The notes below the pieces were generated by a model, which was given only the letters and a program-made list of their open reading frames with translations, had not been told where the DNA came from and searched no databases. A program made the translations under genes and the position numbers. This document shows, in pieces, positions 37,900-47,108 of a stretch of 64,000 nt of DNA. The stretch spans positions 62,001 through 126,000 of the forward strand of contig NZ_BAMW01000030.1 in NCBI RefSeq assembly GCF_000963945.1, in the 5' to 3' direction. Position 1 is the stretch's first letter. The number at the start of each line of letters is the position of its first letter. This DNA comes from Acetobacter indonesiensis. Its GTDB lineage: Bacteria; Pseudomonadota; Alphaproteobacteria; Acetobacterales; Acetobacteraceae.

Positions 37900-38889
37900 C
37901 TAAAGCTCGATTGGCTTCCGGCGTTCCCCGCGTGCGTAGCTTTCCATTTCGGCATTCAGTTCTGCACCCATCAAAACCACCCAGGCGCTAACGAAAAACC
38001 ACATCATGATGGCAATAACCGCGCCCAAAGGTCCGTATGTGGCATTGTAGCTGGCAATATGGGCAACATAATAAGAAAAGCCTGAAGCACTCAGAATCCA
38101 GGAAATGGTGGCGAACAAAGCGCCGGGCATGACCCAGCGCCACAGGGCCGGGTGATGACGGTCAGGCCCGAAGCGATACAGCACGGATGTTGCCAGAATC
38201 TGGAACGTAAACATGATTACCGGTCCGCTCCAGCGCGCAGCAAACTCAATGGAGCCGGGAGGAGTGGGAATGTGCAGCCACGCGGGCAAATTGAGCAAAA
38301 GAGGCAGTGCCACCATCAGGGCCAGCGTCAACGCGGCCCCCAGAACAGCAGACAGCGTCATACCTAAAGCCGTGACCTGAAAGACCAGAAAGCTCCGGCT
38401 TTCCTTGGTGTTGTAAGCAATATTCAGTGCAGCCAAAATGGAGCGGGTTGCGGCAGAGGCAGACCAGATTGCGACACTCAGAGAAATGACCAGATTCAGC
38501 GTTAGCGAGCTATGAGGCTCGGCGACCAGTGTCTGGATACGGTCATAAATCAGTGCATAGGCACTGGGGGGCAGCAGGTTGCGCAAGACTTCCAGTTGCG
38601 GGGTAACGGTCTGCACGTCAAAGGCCAGCCCGTAGATGGAAATAAGCGAACTGATGGCCGGAAACAGCGACAGCGTGGTATAAAAAGCGCACCCCGCCGC
38701 GACCAGTGTGGTCGGGCCTGAAATCAGACTTTTCGCTGTCTGAATAAAAATGCTCTTCCAGTCGCTGCGCTTTAATTCCGAGGGACGCTCAAAAGTCGGT
38801 CCCTGTTTTTCAGTTCCGGTTTGATGAGACTCGGCCGTTGTCTGGAGTTCGGTGTGCGAAGGTGTGGCGGGATCACAGAGAACCTGCAT
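37900..38889 (-). CDS. YihY/BrkB-family inner-membrane protein
   Basis: A 329-residue membrane protein with six predicted helices: TLVAAGCAFYTTLSLFPAI opens the domain, and SASAATRSILAALNIAYN and GALFATISWILSASGFSYYVAHIASYNATYGPLGAVIAIMMWFFVSAWVVL-type helices close it. The first 45 residues are polar and probably cytoplasmic. Family members were once thought to be RNase BN; that is no longer accepted and function is unclear (a transport role has been proposed). Start at 38889 has no good binding site, so a later start is possible. Confidence 0.82.
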   Translation of the reverse strand: MQVLCDPATPSHTELQTTAESHQTGTEKQGPTFERPSELKRSDWKSIFIQTAKSLISGPTTLVAAGCAFYTTLSLFPAISSLISIYGLAFDVQTVTPQLEVLRNLLPPSAYALIYDRIQTLVAEPHSSLTLNLVISLSVAIWSASAATRSILAALNIAYNTKESRSFLVFQVTALGMTLSAVLGAALTLALMVALPLLLNLPAWLHIPTPPGSIEFAARWSGPVIMFTFQILATSVLYRFGPDRHHPALWRWVMPGALFATISWILSASGFSYYVAHIASYNATYGPLGAVIAIMMWFFVSAWVVLMGAELNAEMESYARGERRKPIEL

Positions 38890-39336
38890 CGTGCGTCAAA
38901 CATCCTTTTTTGTCGTGTGGCATCCGGCCAAAGGGCTGAACCGCGCAAGAAGCTGCACAAAGCAGCCTGTGGATTACGGGCGGTTCGCTTCACGGCAGCG
39001 GCGGTGTTCTGGGGCGAACAGGGGGGTAAAAGAAACGTGAAGAAACCGTAAGAAACGCTGTTTTAACGGGAGTATTCCAGCCTTTCCATGTTTTTTTGGC
39101 ATCACGCTATTTTTGTCTTGCGCTTGTGGCGGTTTGGCCTCATATGCACCCCCCTACGCAGCAACGCACGTGCCACTGGCCCTTTGAGGTTACGCAACGA
39201 CGTCAAGCGTTCTGGCAATCGGGACCGCCTTGTTTTTGGACGGTTCGCCTAAGGTCGCTGGTCCGTTAGACCGTTTCGCAACTTCTCTTCCTGCCTAGAA
39301 AACGCAGCAAGAGCATTGATATAGGGAATGGGTGGG
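38890..39336. other. Intergenic region upstream of the decarboxylase
   Basis: About 445 nt with no supported gene. It must carry the divergent promoters of the YihY-family gene and the decarboxylase, and several GC-rich inverted stretches (for instance around 39200-39275, GACCG and CGGTC copies) suggest a structured leader. Some alphaproteobacterial ornithine decarboxylase genes have a leader RNA; I cannot confirm one here by eye. Confidence 0.4.
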
Positions 39337-40467
39337 ATGACTCCCAAAATTGCCCGTTTTATTGCCGAGCAAAAGCCGGCAACGCCATGCCTCGTGGTCG
39401 ATGTTGACCAGGTTGAGGCTCGGTATCGCGCTTTGAATTCCGCCCTTCCACAGGCCCGCATTTATTATGCGGTCAAAGCAAACCCCGCCATGCCTATCCT
39501 GAACCGGCTGGTTGGTCTGGGCTCATCCTTTGACGCTGCTTCATGGGAAGAGGTCTCTCTCTGCCTTGAAGCCGGGGCCGAACCAGACGCCATTTCTTTC
39601 GGGAATACGGTCAAGAAGGTTTCCGCGATTTGTGCAGCCTATGATGCTGGCGTGCGGATGTTCGTGTTTGACTGCCGTGAAGAGCTTGAAAAGCTGGCAC
39701 AGCATGCACCCGGTGCCCGTGTTTATTGCCGCCTGTTGGTGGATAATGACGGCGCTGAATGGCCGCTTTCCCGCAAATTCGGCACCACGCTGGATTCTGC
39801 GCGTGATCTGATGCTGCTAGCGCGTGATCTGGGGCTAGACCCATATGGTCTGTCCTTTCATGTGGGTAGCCAGCAACTGTCGGCTGACGCGTATGAAGTT
39901 GCGATCTCGCGTGTGGCAGCATTGTTCACGGATCTAAGCGCTGCGGGGCTTGATCTGCGCATGGTTAATCTGGGGGGCGGTTTTCCGGTCCGCTATCGGG
40001 ATGACGTGCCGGGCATTGACCATTTTGCGACGGCCATCAGCCACGCCATGACGGAGCATTTCGGTAATGCTCTGCCTGAAATGCTGGTTGAGCCGGGTCG
40101 CTTCATCGTGGGTGATTCCGGTGTTGTGCGGTCTGAAGTGGTATTGGTCAGCCGCCGTGGTCGTGAAGACGGTCCGCGCTGGGTGTATCTGGATATCGGG
40201 CGTTTTGGTGGTCTGGCGGAAACGGAGGGGGAATCCATCCGCTACGCAATCCGTACTGATCGCGATGGCACACCCACAGGTCCGGTAGCGATTGCTGGTC
40301 CAACCTGTGACGGTGCGGACATCATGTACGAAAAAACCGCCTACGAACTGCCGCTGGGTCTGGAATCGGGTGATCAGATCGATCTGCTCTCCACTGGTGC
40401 CTATGTTTCGACCTATTGCTCGACCCGTTTCAACGGTTTCAAGCCGCTGACTGAATATTATATCTGA
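39337..40467 (+). CDS. Ornithine/lysine decarboxylase, PLP fold type III
   Basis: A 376-residue enzyme making putrescine or cadaverine. PLP-binding Lys lies in IYYAVKANP, the Gly-rich phosphate loop is NLGGGFPVRY, the EPGR motif is VEPGRF, and the active-site Cys is in PTCDGADIMYE. Eukaryote-like ODC length. The start ATG at 39337 has AGGGA at good spacing; an ATG three codons earlier has none. Bacterial homologues often use both ornithine and lysine; specificity cannot be settled by sequence alone. Confidence 0.88.
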   Translation: MTPKIARFIAEQKPATPCLVVDVDQVEARYRALNSALPQARIYYAVKANPAMPILNRLVGLGSSFDAASWEEVSLCLEAGAEPDAISFGNTVKKVSAICAAYDAGVRMFVFDCREELEKLAQHAPGARVYCRLLVDNDGAEWPLSRKFGTTLDSARDLMLLARDLGLDPYGLSFHVGSQQLSADAYEVAISRVAALFTDLSAAGLDLRMVNLGGGFPVRYRDDVPGIDHFATAISHAMTEHFGNALPEMLVEPGRFIVGDSGVVRSEVVLVSRRGREDGPRWVYLDIGRFGGLAETEGESIRYAIRTDRDGTPTGPVAIAGPTCDGADIMYEKTAYELPLGLESGDQIDLLSTGAYVSTYCSTRFNGFKPLTEYYI

Positions 40468-40481
40468 TCTGCCATGTTTTT

Positions 40482-40522
40482 CTGGCGCAAGGGGGGTAAC
40501 CTCTTGCGCCAGCTTGTTTTTT
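40482..40522 (+). terminator. Terminator after the decarboxylase
   Basis: CTGGCGCAAG / CTTGCGCCAG forms a 10-bp stem with further pairing near the loop, then CTTGTTTTTT. It starts 14 nt after the stop. Confidence 0.92.
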
Positions 40523-40644
40523 AGCTGCTCGCGGATGTGATCAGCCCCTTGTTCATTCCTGCTTTGTGCAGGGCTGCCTTGTCCCGCTATGTTTCAGCGC
40601 ATCATTACCGCATGAATGCGCAAGAGGGATGAGGAAGAGAACTC

Positions 40645-41406
40645 ATGAAAATCTCAGCTTTGCTAATGGCCGGTTGCCTATGTTCAGCCGTTATTGTGCC
40701 AGCTCTGGCCCAGACACCTGCGGCCATGGCTCAGACTCCTGAAGCATCAGCCGCTTCCTCTGTCGGGCCACAGGGGCCTGAAAAGATCCAACTGGCAGCA
40801 TTGGCGTCACAGGATTTCGGGCGCCTTTCGGTTGACGGCAATACCGCCTTTGAAGACGTCGGTCTGGCGCGCCACGCCATTTTTGATGGTGATCTCAAAA
40901 CAGCCGGTCTTTTTATCACCAGCGCACGGGATGCGCTTGAGCGGGCTGGTCAAGACAACACTGCTTTTCAGAAAGCGGAAGACGAACTGATGCCTAACAA
41001 GGTGCGTCAGCAACCGCCTCGGCCTGTTCCATCGGGTGGCAAGCAAGTGGCATGGTTGCCGATTGATGGGGAACTGGTGCTGGATGAAACGATTGAGCCA
41101 ACATCAGAAAAAACGGCTGCGTTGGCTGCGGCAAACCGTCATCTGAAAGCAGGCAATACGGCCCGTGCGTCAGAAGTGCTGAAAATTTCCGGCGTGGATG
41201 CTGACTATATTATTGCCGCAGTACCGCTGGAGCAGGCGCGGCAGGACGTAGCTCGCGCGGCAAAAATTCTGAAAAATGACCCGTATAAAGCCAGCGAAGC
41301 ATTACGGGCTGTCGAAAACTCCGTGCGTTATGCGTCTGTTGATATTCAGGCGGTTTCTCACCCTCTGTCAGACGGTGCCTCGCCAAGAAAATCTGACGGG
41401 AAATAG
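40645..41406 (+). CDS. YfdX-family periplasmic protein
   Basis: A 253-residue secreted protein (signal peptide ending PALAQ). The YfdX domain runs from about residue 60: GNTAFEDVGLARHAIFDGDLKTAG, WLPIDGELVLDET and AANRHLKAGNTARASEVLK. In E. coli and Salmonella yfdX is acid- and antibiotic-stress-linked and its protein has chaperone-like activity in vitro; an acid-stress role would fit acetic acid bacteria, but that is inference. A GCGCAT-N13-ATGCGC inverted repeat precedes it (40597-40621). The binding site is GAGGAAGAG. Confidence 0.82.
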   Translation: MKISALLMAGCLCSAVIVPALAQTPAAMAQTPEASAASSVGPQGPEKIQLAALASQDFGRLSVDGNTAFEDVGLARHAIFDGDLKTAGLFITSARDALERAGQDNTAFQKAEDELMPNKVRQQPPRPVPSGGKQVAWLPIDGELVLDETIEPTSEKTAALAAANRHLKAGNTARASEVLKISGVDADYIIAAVPLEQARQDVARAAKILKNDPYKASEALRAVENSVRYASVDIQAVSHPLSDGASPRKSDGK

Positions 41407-41461
41407 AAAACAGCGCGCAAAACCTTTTCTATCTGGCCACCACTTAACAAGCACACAAAAA

Positions 41462-41477
41462 TGTAAAATTTTTTACA
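41462..41477. promoter_or_regulatory. 16-nt perfect palindrome upstream of the aldo-keto reductase
   Basis: TGTAAAA-TT-TTTTACA lies 56 nt after the yfdX stop and 107 nt before the aldo-keto reductase. Its symmetry and AT content suggest an operator or promoter element. Regulator unknown. Confidence 0.4.
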
Positions 41478-41518
41478 CCCTTGCTTTGTGCGTGGATAAT
41501 GAAGACACTGGTTGTGGT

Positions 41519-41549
41519 GGGGCTGAAGGCAAAACAGGCTTTCAGCCCC
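41519..41549 (+). terminator. Terminator-like hairpin between yfdX and the aldo-keto reductase
   Basis: GGGGCTGAAGG pairs with CTTTCAGCCCC (one G-U pair) around an 8-nt loop; TTTCCTGTCTTTATT follows. It may end yfdX transcription or act as an attenuator in the reductase leader. Confidence 0.6.
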
Positions 41550-41584
41550 TTTCCTGTCTTTATTACCTATTGGGTTTCCTCAGC

Positions 41585-42631
41585 ATGAAACAGCGTGAAC
41601 TGGGCCGTACTGGCATTCTGGTCAGTGAGATCTGCCTCGGCACCATGACATTCGGTCAGCAGAATACAGAAGCCGAAGGACATGCGCAGCTGGATATGGC
41701 GCTGGAGCATGGCATCAATTTTATTGATACGGCTGAACTTTACTCCATCCCTCCGCGGCCTGAAACGCAGGGGGCAACTGAAACCATTATCGGTACATGG
41801 CTTAAAGCTCGCGGGCAGCGGGACAAACTGGTTATTGCCAGCAAAGCAGTGGGGCGCAGTGCGTTCCCGTGGTTTCGCCCCGGTGGTGAAGAAACCCGCC
41901 TGACGCCAAGACAGATCCGTTACGCGCTTGAGGGATCTCTGCGGCGTTTGGGCACTGATTATATTGATTTGTACCAACTCCATTGGCCGGATCGGAAACT
42001 GGGGCTCTTTGGCGAAGGCGGAAATACCTTCACCGCCGTGTCTGACGCGGATGAAGTGCCTATTGAAGAAACACTCGGTGTTCTGGGTGATCTGGTGACA
42101 GAAGGCAAAATTCGCCATGTCGGTGTGTCGAACGAAACAGCATGGGGCGTGGCAAAATATCTGGCCTCTGCTTCCTCCGGGGCACCCCGTATTGCTTCAA
42201 TCCAGAATGCCTACAACCTGATTAACCGCACGTTTGAAATTGGTCTGGCTGAATTTGCCCTGCGCGAAAAGGTCGGATTGCTGGCTTATTCACCACTTGC
42301 GCAAGGCTATCTGACGGGAAAATATCTTAATGGTGCTCGCCCTGCGGGAGCCCGTACCACGTTGTTTGACCGCGGGCAGCGTTATCAGAAGCCGGGGGTC
42401 GATGTGGCCATTGAAGCCTATCTGGCCCTTGCACGCGAAGAAGGGATTGACCCTGTGCAACTTGCAGTTGCATTCGTGACGTCCCGACCGTTTGTCACGT
42501 CCAATATTATCGGTGCCACCAGCACGGATCAGTTGGCAACTATCCTTGGTTCGGTGGACGTCACCATAACGCCTGAACTAGAGGCGAAAATTAACGCTAT
42601 TCATCAGGTACATTCCAACCCGGCACCATGA
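41585..42631 (+). CDS. Aldo/keto reductase (Tas-like)
   Basis: A 348-residue NADPH-dependent oxidoreductase with the TIM-barrel catalytic tetrad visible: Asp and Tyr in FIDTAELYS, Lys in VIASKAVG and His in LYQLHWPD. The start MKQRELGRTGILVSEICLGTMTFG and the long insertion before the His match the Tas group of E. coli. Substrate unknown. The open frame runs 103 codons further upstream through the end of yfdX, which is not real coding; the ATG at 41585 begins the family domain. Confidence 0.9.
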   Translation: MKQRELGRTGILVSEICLGTMTFGQQNTEAEGHAQLDMALEHGINFIDTAELYSIPPRPETQGATETIIGTWLKARGQRDKLVIASKAVGRSAFPWFRPGGEETRLTPRQIRYALEGSLRRLGTDYIDLYQLHWPDRKLGLFGEGGNTFTAVSDADEVPIEETLGVLGDLVTEGKIRHVGVSNETAWGVAKYLASASSGAPRIASIQNAYNLINRTFEIGLAEFALREKVGLLAYSPLAQGYLTGKYLNGARPAGARTTLFDRGQRYQKPGVDVAIEAYLALAREEGIDPVQLAVAFVTSRPFVTSNIIGATSTDQLATILGSVDVTITPELEAKINAIHQVHSNPAP

Positions 42632-42670
42632 CGCTTTGTTTCAAGTTGCGACGAAGCGTATTGGTTTGAC

Positions 42671-42702
42671 AGAAAAAAGGCCGCTCCTATTAGGGCGGCC
42701 TT
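42671..42702 (-). terminator. Terminator after ccmAB
   Basis: On the minus strand AAGGCCGC / GCGGCCTT forms an 8-bp stem followed by a T-run. It is 13 nt beyond the ccmB stop, and may also slow transcripts from the reductase side. Confidence 0.85.
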
Positions 42703-42714
42703 CATCATATGGGG

Positions 42715-43383
42715 TTATTCTACAGCAGCGCGTAATCCTGCCCCGGCAGCCAGAGGGCATAAGGGAATGGCCCCAGCCAGAAAAGCGCCCAGCAGTTCAA
42801 GGTCAGGTGCCCAGGGTAGCCCGGTTCGGGCTGCATCAATGGCGGCGGCCCCAAAAATCAATGCAGGTGTGATCAGTGGCAAGACCAGAAGCGGTAACAG
42901 CACCCCCCCGCGGCGGGCCCCTAAAACAATGGAGGCCCCCATCCCCCCAACCAGAGACAACACCATTGACCCCAAAAGTAACCCTGCCAGCAAAATAGGC
43001 AGGGTTGAAGCGGGCAGCCCCAGCATAATGGCCAAAGGCACTGCGGCAATCAGCAGGGGGAGCCCTGTTGTCAGCCAATGCGCAGTCATTTTGGCCAAGG
43101 CAACCAAAGACGGTGGCAGCCCTATCAGCAAAAGCTGATCGAGTGACCCATCTTCCAGTTCAGCCCCGAACAGGCGATCAAGCGGCAGCAGGGCGGCCAA
43201 TAGCGCGCAAACCCAGATAATGCCGGGGGCCATATGGCGCAAAAGGTCAGGGGATGGCCCTAGGGCCAGCGGAAACAATGTGCCTGTCAGAATAAAGAAC
43301 AGCACTGCCCCCAAAGTGTCTGCCCCGTGCCGCAAGGCCAGCCGCAAATCACGGAATATGACGGCACAGAACAGGCTTACCAT
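42715..43383 (-). CDS. ccmB: Haem exporter permease CcmB
   Basis: A 222-residue inner-membrane protein of cytochrome c maturation system I, with six predicted helices and the family landmarks FFILTGTLFPLALGPSPDLL, LFGAELEDGSLDQLLL and LPLLVLPLITPALIFG. With CcmA it drives release of haem-loaded CcmE. It overlaps the ccmA 3' end by 7 nt. The rest of the ccm set is not in this window. Confidence 0.92.
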   Translation of the reverse strand: MVSLFCAVIFRDLRLALRHGADTLGAVLFFILTGTLFPLALGPSPDLLRHMAPGIIWVCALLAALLPLDRLFGAELEDGSLDQLLLIGLPPSLVALAKMTAHWLTTGLPLLIAAVPLAIMLGLPASTLPILLAGLLLGSMVLSLVGGMGASIVLGARRGGVLLPLLVLPLITPALIFGAAAIDAARTGLPWAPDLELLGAFLAGAIPLCPLAAGAGLRAAVE

Positions 43384-44048
43384 TCTTCGGCCTCCGTCTG
43401 AAGAAGACGCGTTTCCTCGTCGCCTTGTTCATCCCACCATCTGTCAACAGGGGGCGGCGCACCCGGCAGGGCGAGGTGTCGTACATCGTCAAGCGGCAAG
43501 GGAACATGTGTTGTCGCAATAACGACGCCACCTTGTGCCCGGTGATGCGCTATGGCTTGCCCCAGTAAGACAATTGCATTGGCATCCAGCCCCAGACTTG
43601 GTTCATCCAGCAACCATAAGGGGGCTTTGGCCAGGAGGACACGAGCCAAGGCGGCACGGCGTTTCTGACCAGCAGACAGCAGACGGGCAGGAAGGTCAGC
43701 CAATGGCAGTAGGTCAACGGCTGTCAGCGCATCGGGGATGGAGCCACCGCCAGCGCGGGCAAAAAGATGCAGATTTTCAAGAACGCTCAGGCTGGGCTTA
43801 AGCGCATCCTGGTGGCCCAGATACGCCACACGCGCCGCATGGGTCGTGCGGTCTTCCTGAATAGGGGTGTTATCCCACAACAGGGTGCCGCTGTCGGGGC
43901 GGCGTAAACCAGCCAGAACACGCAGCAGGGTGGATTTCCCAGCACCATTGGGCCCGGTCAACAGCATGGCTTCCCCTGCGTGCAGGGTCAGGCTGACGTC
44001 ATCAAGCACCAGCCGGTCACCCCGGAAAACCGAGAGAGACTCTGCCAC
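43377..44048 (-). CDS. ccmA: Haem exporter ATP-binding protein CcmA
   Basis: A 223-residue ABC ATPase with Walker A GPNGAGKST (residues 33-41), signature LLSAGQKRRAALARVL in the CcmA style (SAGQ rather than SGGQ), and Walker B LWLLDEPSLGLD. The start is GTG; no other start is in frame upstream. ATP use by CcmA is needed to free haem-bound CcmE for delivery to apocytochromes, which here may include the di-haem peroxidase at 6.6 kb. Confidence 0.92.
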   Translation of the reverse strand: MAESLSVFRGDRLVLDDVSLTLHAGEAMLLTGPNGAGKSTLLRVLAGLRRPDSGTLLWDNTPIQEDRTTHAARVAYLGHQDALKPSLSVLENLHLFARAGGGSIPDALTAVDLLPLADLPARLLSAGQKRRAALARVLLAKAPLWLLDEPSLGLDANAIVLLGQAIAHHRAQGGVVIATTHVPLPLDDVRHLALPGAPPPVDRWWDEQGDEETRLLQTEAEEW

Positions 44049-44352
44049 AAGCCGTGGTGTGCCGGAGGGGGAAAGTGGATCAAGATGTGGTCCATTCCCA
44101 CAGAAAACGCTCTCGGAGATGGGACTTCCCCTTAATGTTACCTACCAAAATCAGCCAATGCCGGGGTGCTCGCGTTCTCGTGGTCGGGCTCCGGCTTGTG
44201 CCTGATGTGTCTGCCGGTATGTTCTACTGCCAACGGGATATCAAGTCGGGCACCCGGAAGAGCGGGTGTGCATAAGGCCCCCCATACGTGCGGGGCATCG
44301 GCTTCCGGAACGTATCACCAGCCATGGGCTGTGATAGGGGAGATAGGGTTAA
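44049..44352. other. Divergent promoter region ccmA / acnA
   Basis: About 300 nt without a supported gene. It contains the hairpin at 44313-44336 and must hold both promoters. No other strong structure seen; a short GCCCC/GGGGC pairing occurs near 44278-44296. Confidence 0.5.
44313..44336 (+). promoter_or_regulatory. Bulged-C hairpin just before the acnA binding site
   Basis: TATCAC-C-AGCC-ATG-GGCT-GTGATA: a 6-bp lower stem, one unpaired C on the 5' side, a 4-bp upper stem and a 3-nt loop. It ends immediately before AGGGGAGA, the likely binding site. The form recalls an iron-responsive element, but the loop is not CAGUGN and the upper stem is one pair short. Confidence 0.5.
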
Positions 44353-47046
44353 ATGAAGACGGTTGGGCACGATTCACTGAAAACAGGTCGTACGCTGGAT
44401 GTTGACGGCAAGACCTATCATTATTTTTCCATTCCCGAAGCGGCAAAAACAATCGGCGATGTCAGTCGGCTGCCGGTTTCGCTGAAGGTACTGCTGGAAA
44501 ATATTCTCCGTTTTGAAGACGGCCGCTCCTACAACATTGATGATGCCAAGGCAATTGCGGGCTGGCTGCCACAGGGCAGCAGCACAAAGGAAGTGCCGTT
44601 CAAGCCTTCCCGCATTCTGATGCAGGATTTTACGGGTGTTCCCGCTGTGGTTGATCTTGCGGCAATGCGTGATGGCATTGTGAAGCTGAAAGGTGACCCA
44701 CAGAAGGTGAACCCGCTGGTTCCCGTCAATCTGGTCATCGACCATTCCGTGATGGTGGACGTTTACGGCTCTGCCGATGCGCTTCAGAAAAACATCACGC
44801 TTGAATTTGAACGCAATGGTGAACGTTACGCCTTCCTGCGCTGGGGTCAGGAAGCGTTTGAAAACTTCTCCGTTGTGCCGCCCGATACGGGTATCTGCCA
44901 TCAGGTGAACCTGGAATATATTGCGCAGGTCGCATGGACCGCCAACGTTGGTGGTAAGGACTATGTTTACCCTGACTCACTGTACGGCACAGACAGCCAC
45001 ACAACCATGATCAATGGTCTGGGCGTTCTGGGCTGGGGTGTTGGAGGTATTGAAGCTGAAGCCGCCATGCTGGGTCAGCCGATTGCCATGCTTATCCCGG
45101 ACGTGATCGGCTTCAAGCTGACCGGCAAACTGCCAGAAGGCGCTACGGCGACCGATCTGGTTCTGACCGTTACCCAGATGCTTCGTAAGAAGGGTGTGGT
45201 TGGGAAGTTTGTTGAATTCTTCGGCCCGGCACTCGACCATCTGCCGGTTGCTGACCGTGCAACCATTGCGAACATGGCACCGGAATATGGCGCAACCTGT
45301 GGCTTCTTCCCGGTTGATACGCTCACGCTCGACTTCCTGCGTGAAACCGGCCGAGACGAACACCGCATCAAGCTGACGGAAGACTATCTGCGTGCGCAGG
45401 ATATGTTCCGCACATCTGACACACCAGAACCTGTCTTCACGGATGTTCTTGAACTAGATCTCAGCACTGTTGTGCCGTCTATTTCCGGTCCCAAGCGTCC
45501 GCAAGACCGTGTTGTGCTGACCGCCGCCAAGACCGAGTTCGAAAAAGAACTGACGTCTTCTCTTGGCGTGCCTGCCAACGATGCCAATAAAAAAGTTCCG
45601 GTTGCGGGCACCAATTACGAAATTGGTCAGGGTGATATCGTTATTGCGGCGATTACGTCCTGCACCAATACTTCCAACCCGGCAGTGCTGATTGCAGCGG
45701 GGCTTGTGGCGCGTAAGGCGCGTGCTCTGGGTCTGACTCCTAAGCCTTGGGTCAAGACGTCTCTGGCGCCTGGCTCTCAGGTCGTGACCGATTACCTTGA
45801 TCGCTCCAAACTGTCTGAAGATCTGGATGCCCTGGGCTTCAATACAGTTGGCTATGGCTGCACAACCTGTATCGGTAACTCCGGCCCGCTGCCATCGCAT
45901 ATTGTGGACGCGATTGAAAACAACAATCTGGTTGCGGTGTCCGTGCTGTCCGGCAACCGTAACTTTGAAGGCCGTATTTCTCCCAACGTGCGGGCAAACT
46001 ATCTGGCCAGCCCGCCGCTGGTTGTTGCCTATTCCATTCTCGGCACCATGCGGAAAGATATCACGACTGAACCGCTTGGCATCTCCAAGGACGGCAAGCC
46101 GGTTTATCTGAAGGATGTCTGGCCTTCCAATAAGGAAATTGCCGACCTGATGGGATCTTCCATTAACCGGGAAGAATTCATCAAGCGCTACAAGAACGTG
46201 TCCAAGGGCACGAAGGAGTGGCAGGATCTGAAGGTGGCTACCGGGTCTGAAACCTACAAGTGGGATGAAAAATCTACCTACGTGCAGGACCCGCCTTACT
46301 TTAAGGACATCACGCCAGAACCAGCAGCCCGCGGCGGTATTGAAAATGCCCGTATTCTGGCCATTCTGGGTGACAACATCACCACCGACCATATCTCCCC
46401 AGCCGGTGCGATCAAGAAGGACTCCCCCGCCGGGCGTTATTTGATCGAACATGGTGTGGAACCGCGTGACTTTAACTCTTACGGGTCACGGCGTGGGAAT
46501 GACCGCGTGATGGTTCGTGGCACCTTTGCCAACATCCGCATCAAGAACGAAATGCTTCCGGGCACAGAAGGGGGGCTGTCCAAGCACTACCCTGATGGCA
46601 AGGAAGGGTCGATCTATGATGTGGCCATGGAATACAAGAAGGAAAACACCCCTCTTGTCGTCTTTGGTGGCAAGGAATACGGCATGGGGTCATCCCGTGA
46701 CTGGGCTGCAAAAGGCACCCTGTTGCTGGGGATCAAGGCCGTTATTGCCGAAAGTTTTGAACGTATTCACCGTTCAAATCTGGTGGGTATGGGCGTTCTG
46801 CCCCTTCTGTTCAAGGAAGGCACAACCCGCAAGACCCTGAACCTGACGGGTGATGAAACCATCACCATCAAAGGTCTGGAAACCATTACGCCGCGTATGG
46901 ATGTGATTATGACAATTACGCGTCAAGACGGTTCTACGCAGGATGTTCCCCTTCTGTGCCGCGTCGATACACTGGACGAAGTCGAGTATTACCGGCATGG
47001 TGGCATCCTCCAGTATGTCTTGCGTGGGATGACCAAAGCTGCCTGA
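44353..47046 (+). CDS. acnA: Aconitate hydratase A
   Basis: An 897-residue TCA-cycle enzyme (citrate to isocitrate) of the AcnA/IRP1 type. The 4Fe-4S ligands are in [10 protein letters not shown] and [39 protein letters not shown] and [36 protein letters not shown], with the swivelling fourth domain, are complete. Full length. Aconitase is prominent in acetic acid bacteria, where it supports acetate resistance. A bulged-C hairpin precedes it and a terminator follows. Confidence 0.97.
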   Translation: MKTVGHDSLKTGRTLDVDGKTYHYFSIPEAAKTIGDVSRLPVSLKVLLENILRFEDGRSYNIDDAKAIAGWLPQGSSTKEVPFKPSRILMQDFTGVPAVVDLAAMRDGIVKLKGDPQKVNPLVPVNLVIDHSVMVDVYGSADALQKNITLEFERNGERYAFLRWGQEAFENFSVVPPDTGICHQVNLEYIAQVAWTANVGGKDYVYPDSLYGTDSHTTMINGLGVLGWGVGGIEAEAAMLGQPIAMLIPDVIGFKLTGKLPEGATATDLVLTVTQMLRKKGVVGKFVEFFGPALDHLPVADRATIANMAPEYGATCGFFPVDTLTLDFLRETGRDEHRIKLTEDYLRAQDMFRTSDTPEPVFTDVLELDLSTVVPSISGPKRPQDRVVLTAAKTEFEKELTSSLGVPANDANKKVPVAGTNYEIGQGDIVIAAITSCTNTSNPAVLIAAGLVARKARALGLTPKPWVKTSLAPGSQVVTDYLDRSKLSEDLDALGFNTVGYGCTTCIGNSGPLPSHIVDAIENNNLVAVSVLSGNRNFEGRISPNVRANYLASPPLVVAYSILGTMRKDITTEPLGISKDGKPVYLKDVWPSNKEIADLMGSSINREEFIKRYKNVSKGTKEWQDLKVATGSETYKWDEKSTYVQDPPYFKDITPEPAARGGIENARILAILGDNITTDHISPAGAIKKDSPAGRYLIEHGVEPRDFNSYGSRRGNDRVMVRGTFANIRIKNEMLPGTEGGLSKHYPDGKEGSIYDVAMEYKKENTPLVVFGGKEYGMGSSRDWAAKGTLLLGIKAVIAESFERIHRSNLVGMGVLPLLFKEGTTRKTLNLTGDETITIKGLETITPRMDVIMTITRQDGSTQDVPLLCRVDTLDEVEYYRHGGILQYVLRGMTKAA

Positions 47047-47077
47047 AAATCGTTTTGTTCCAAGTGGACATGACACT

Positions 47078-47108
47078 GCCGACCCGGTGCACACCGGGTC
47101 GGCTTTTT
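47078..47108 (+). terminator. Terminator of acnA, containing the start codon of the next gene
   Basis: GCCGACCCGG / CCGGGTCGGC forms a 10-bp stem with loop TGCACA, followed by five T. The GTG that starts the next gene (47087-47089) lies at the top of the left arm and into the loop. Confidence 0.9.

Noticed and set aside
44313-44336. A true eukaryote-type iron-responsive element before acnA
   Set aside because: The loop is ATG rather than CAGUGN and the upper stem has four pairs, so only a general likeness remains; kept as a hairpin.
45454-46452. A 332-codon open frame opposite acnA
   Set aside because: Antisense to highly conserved aconitase sequence, with composition of a shadow frame.
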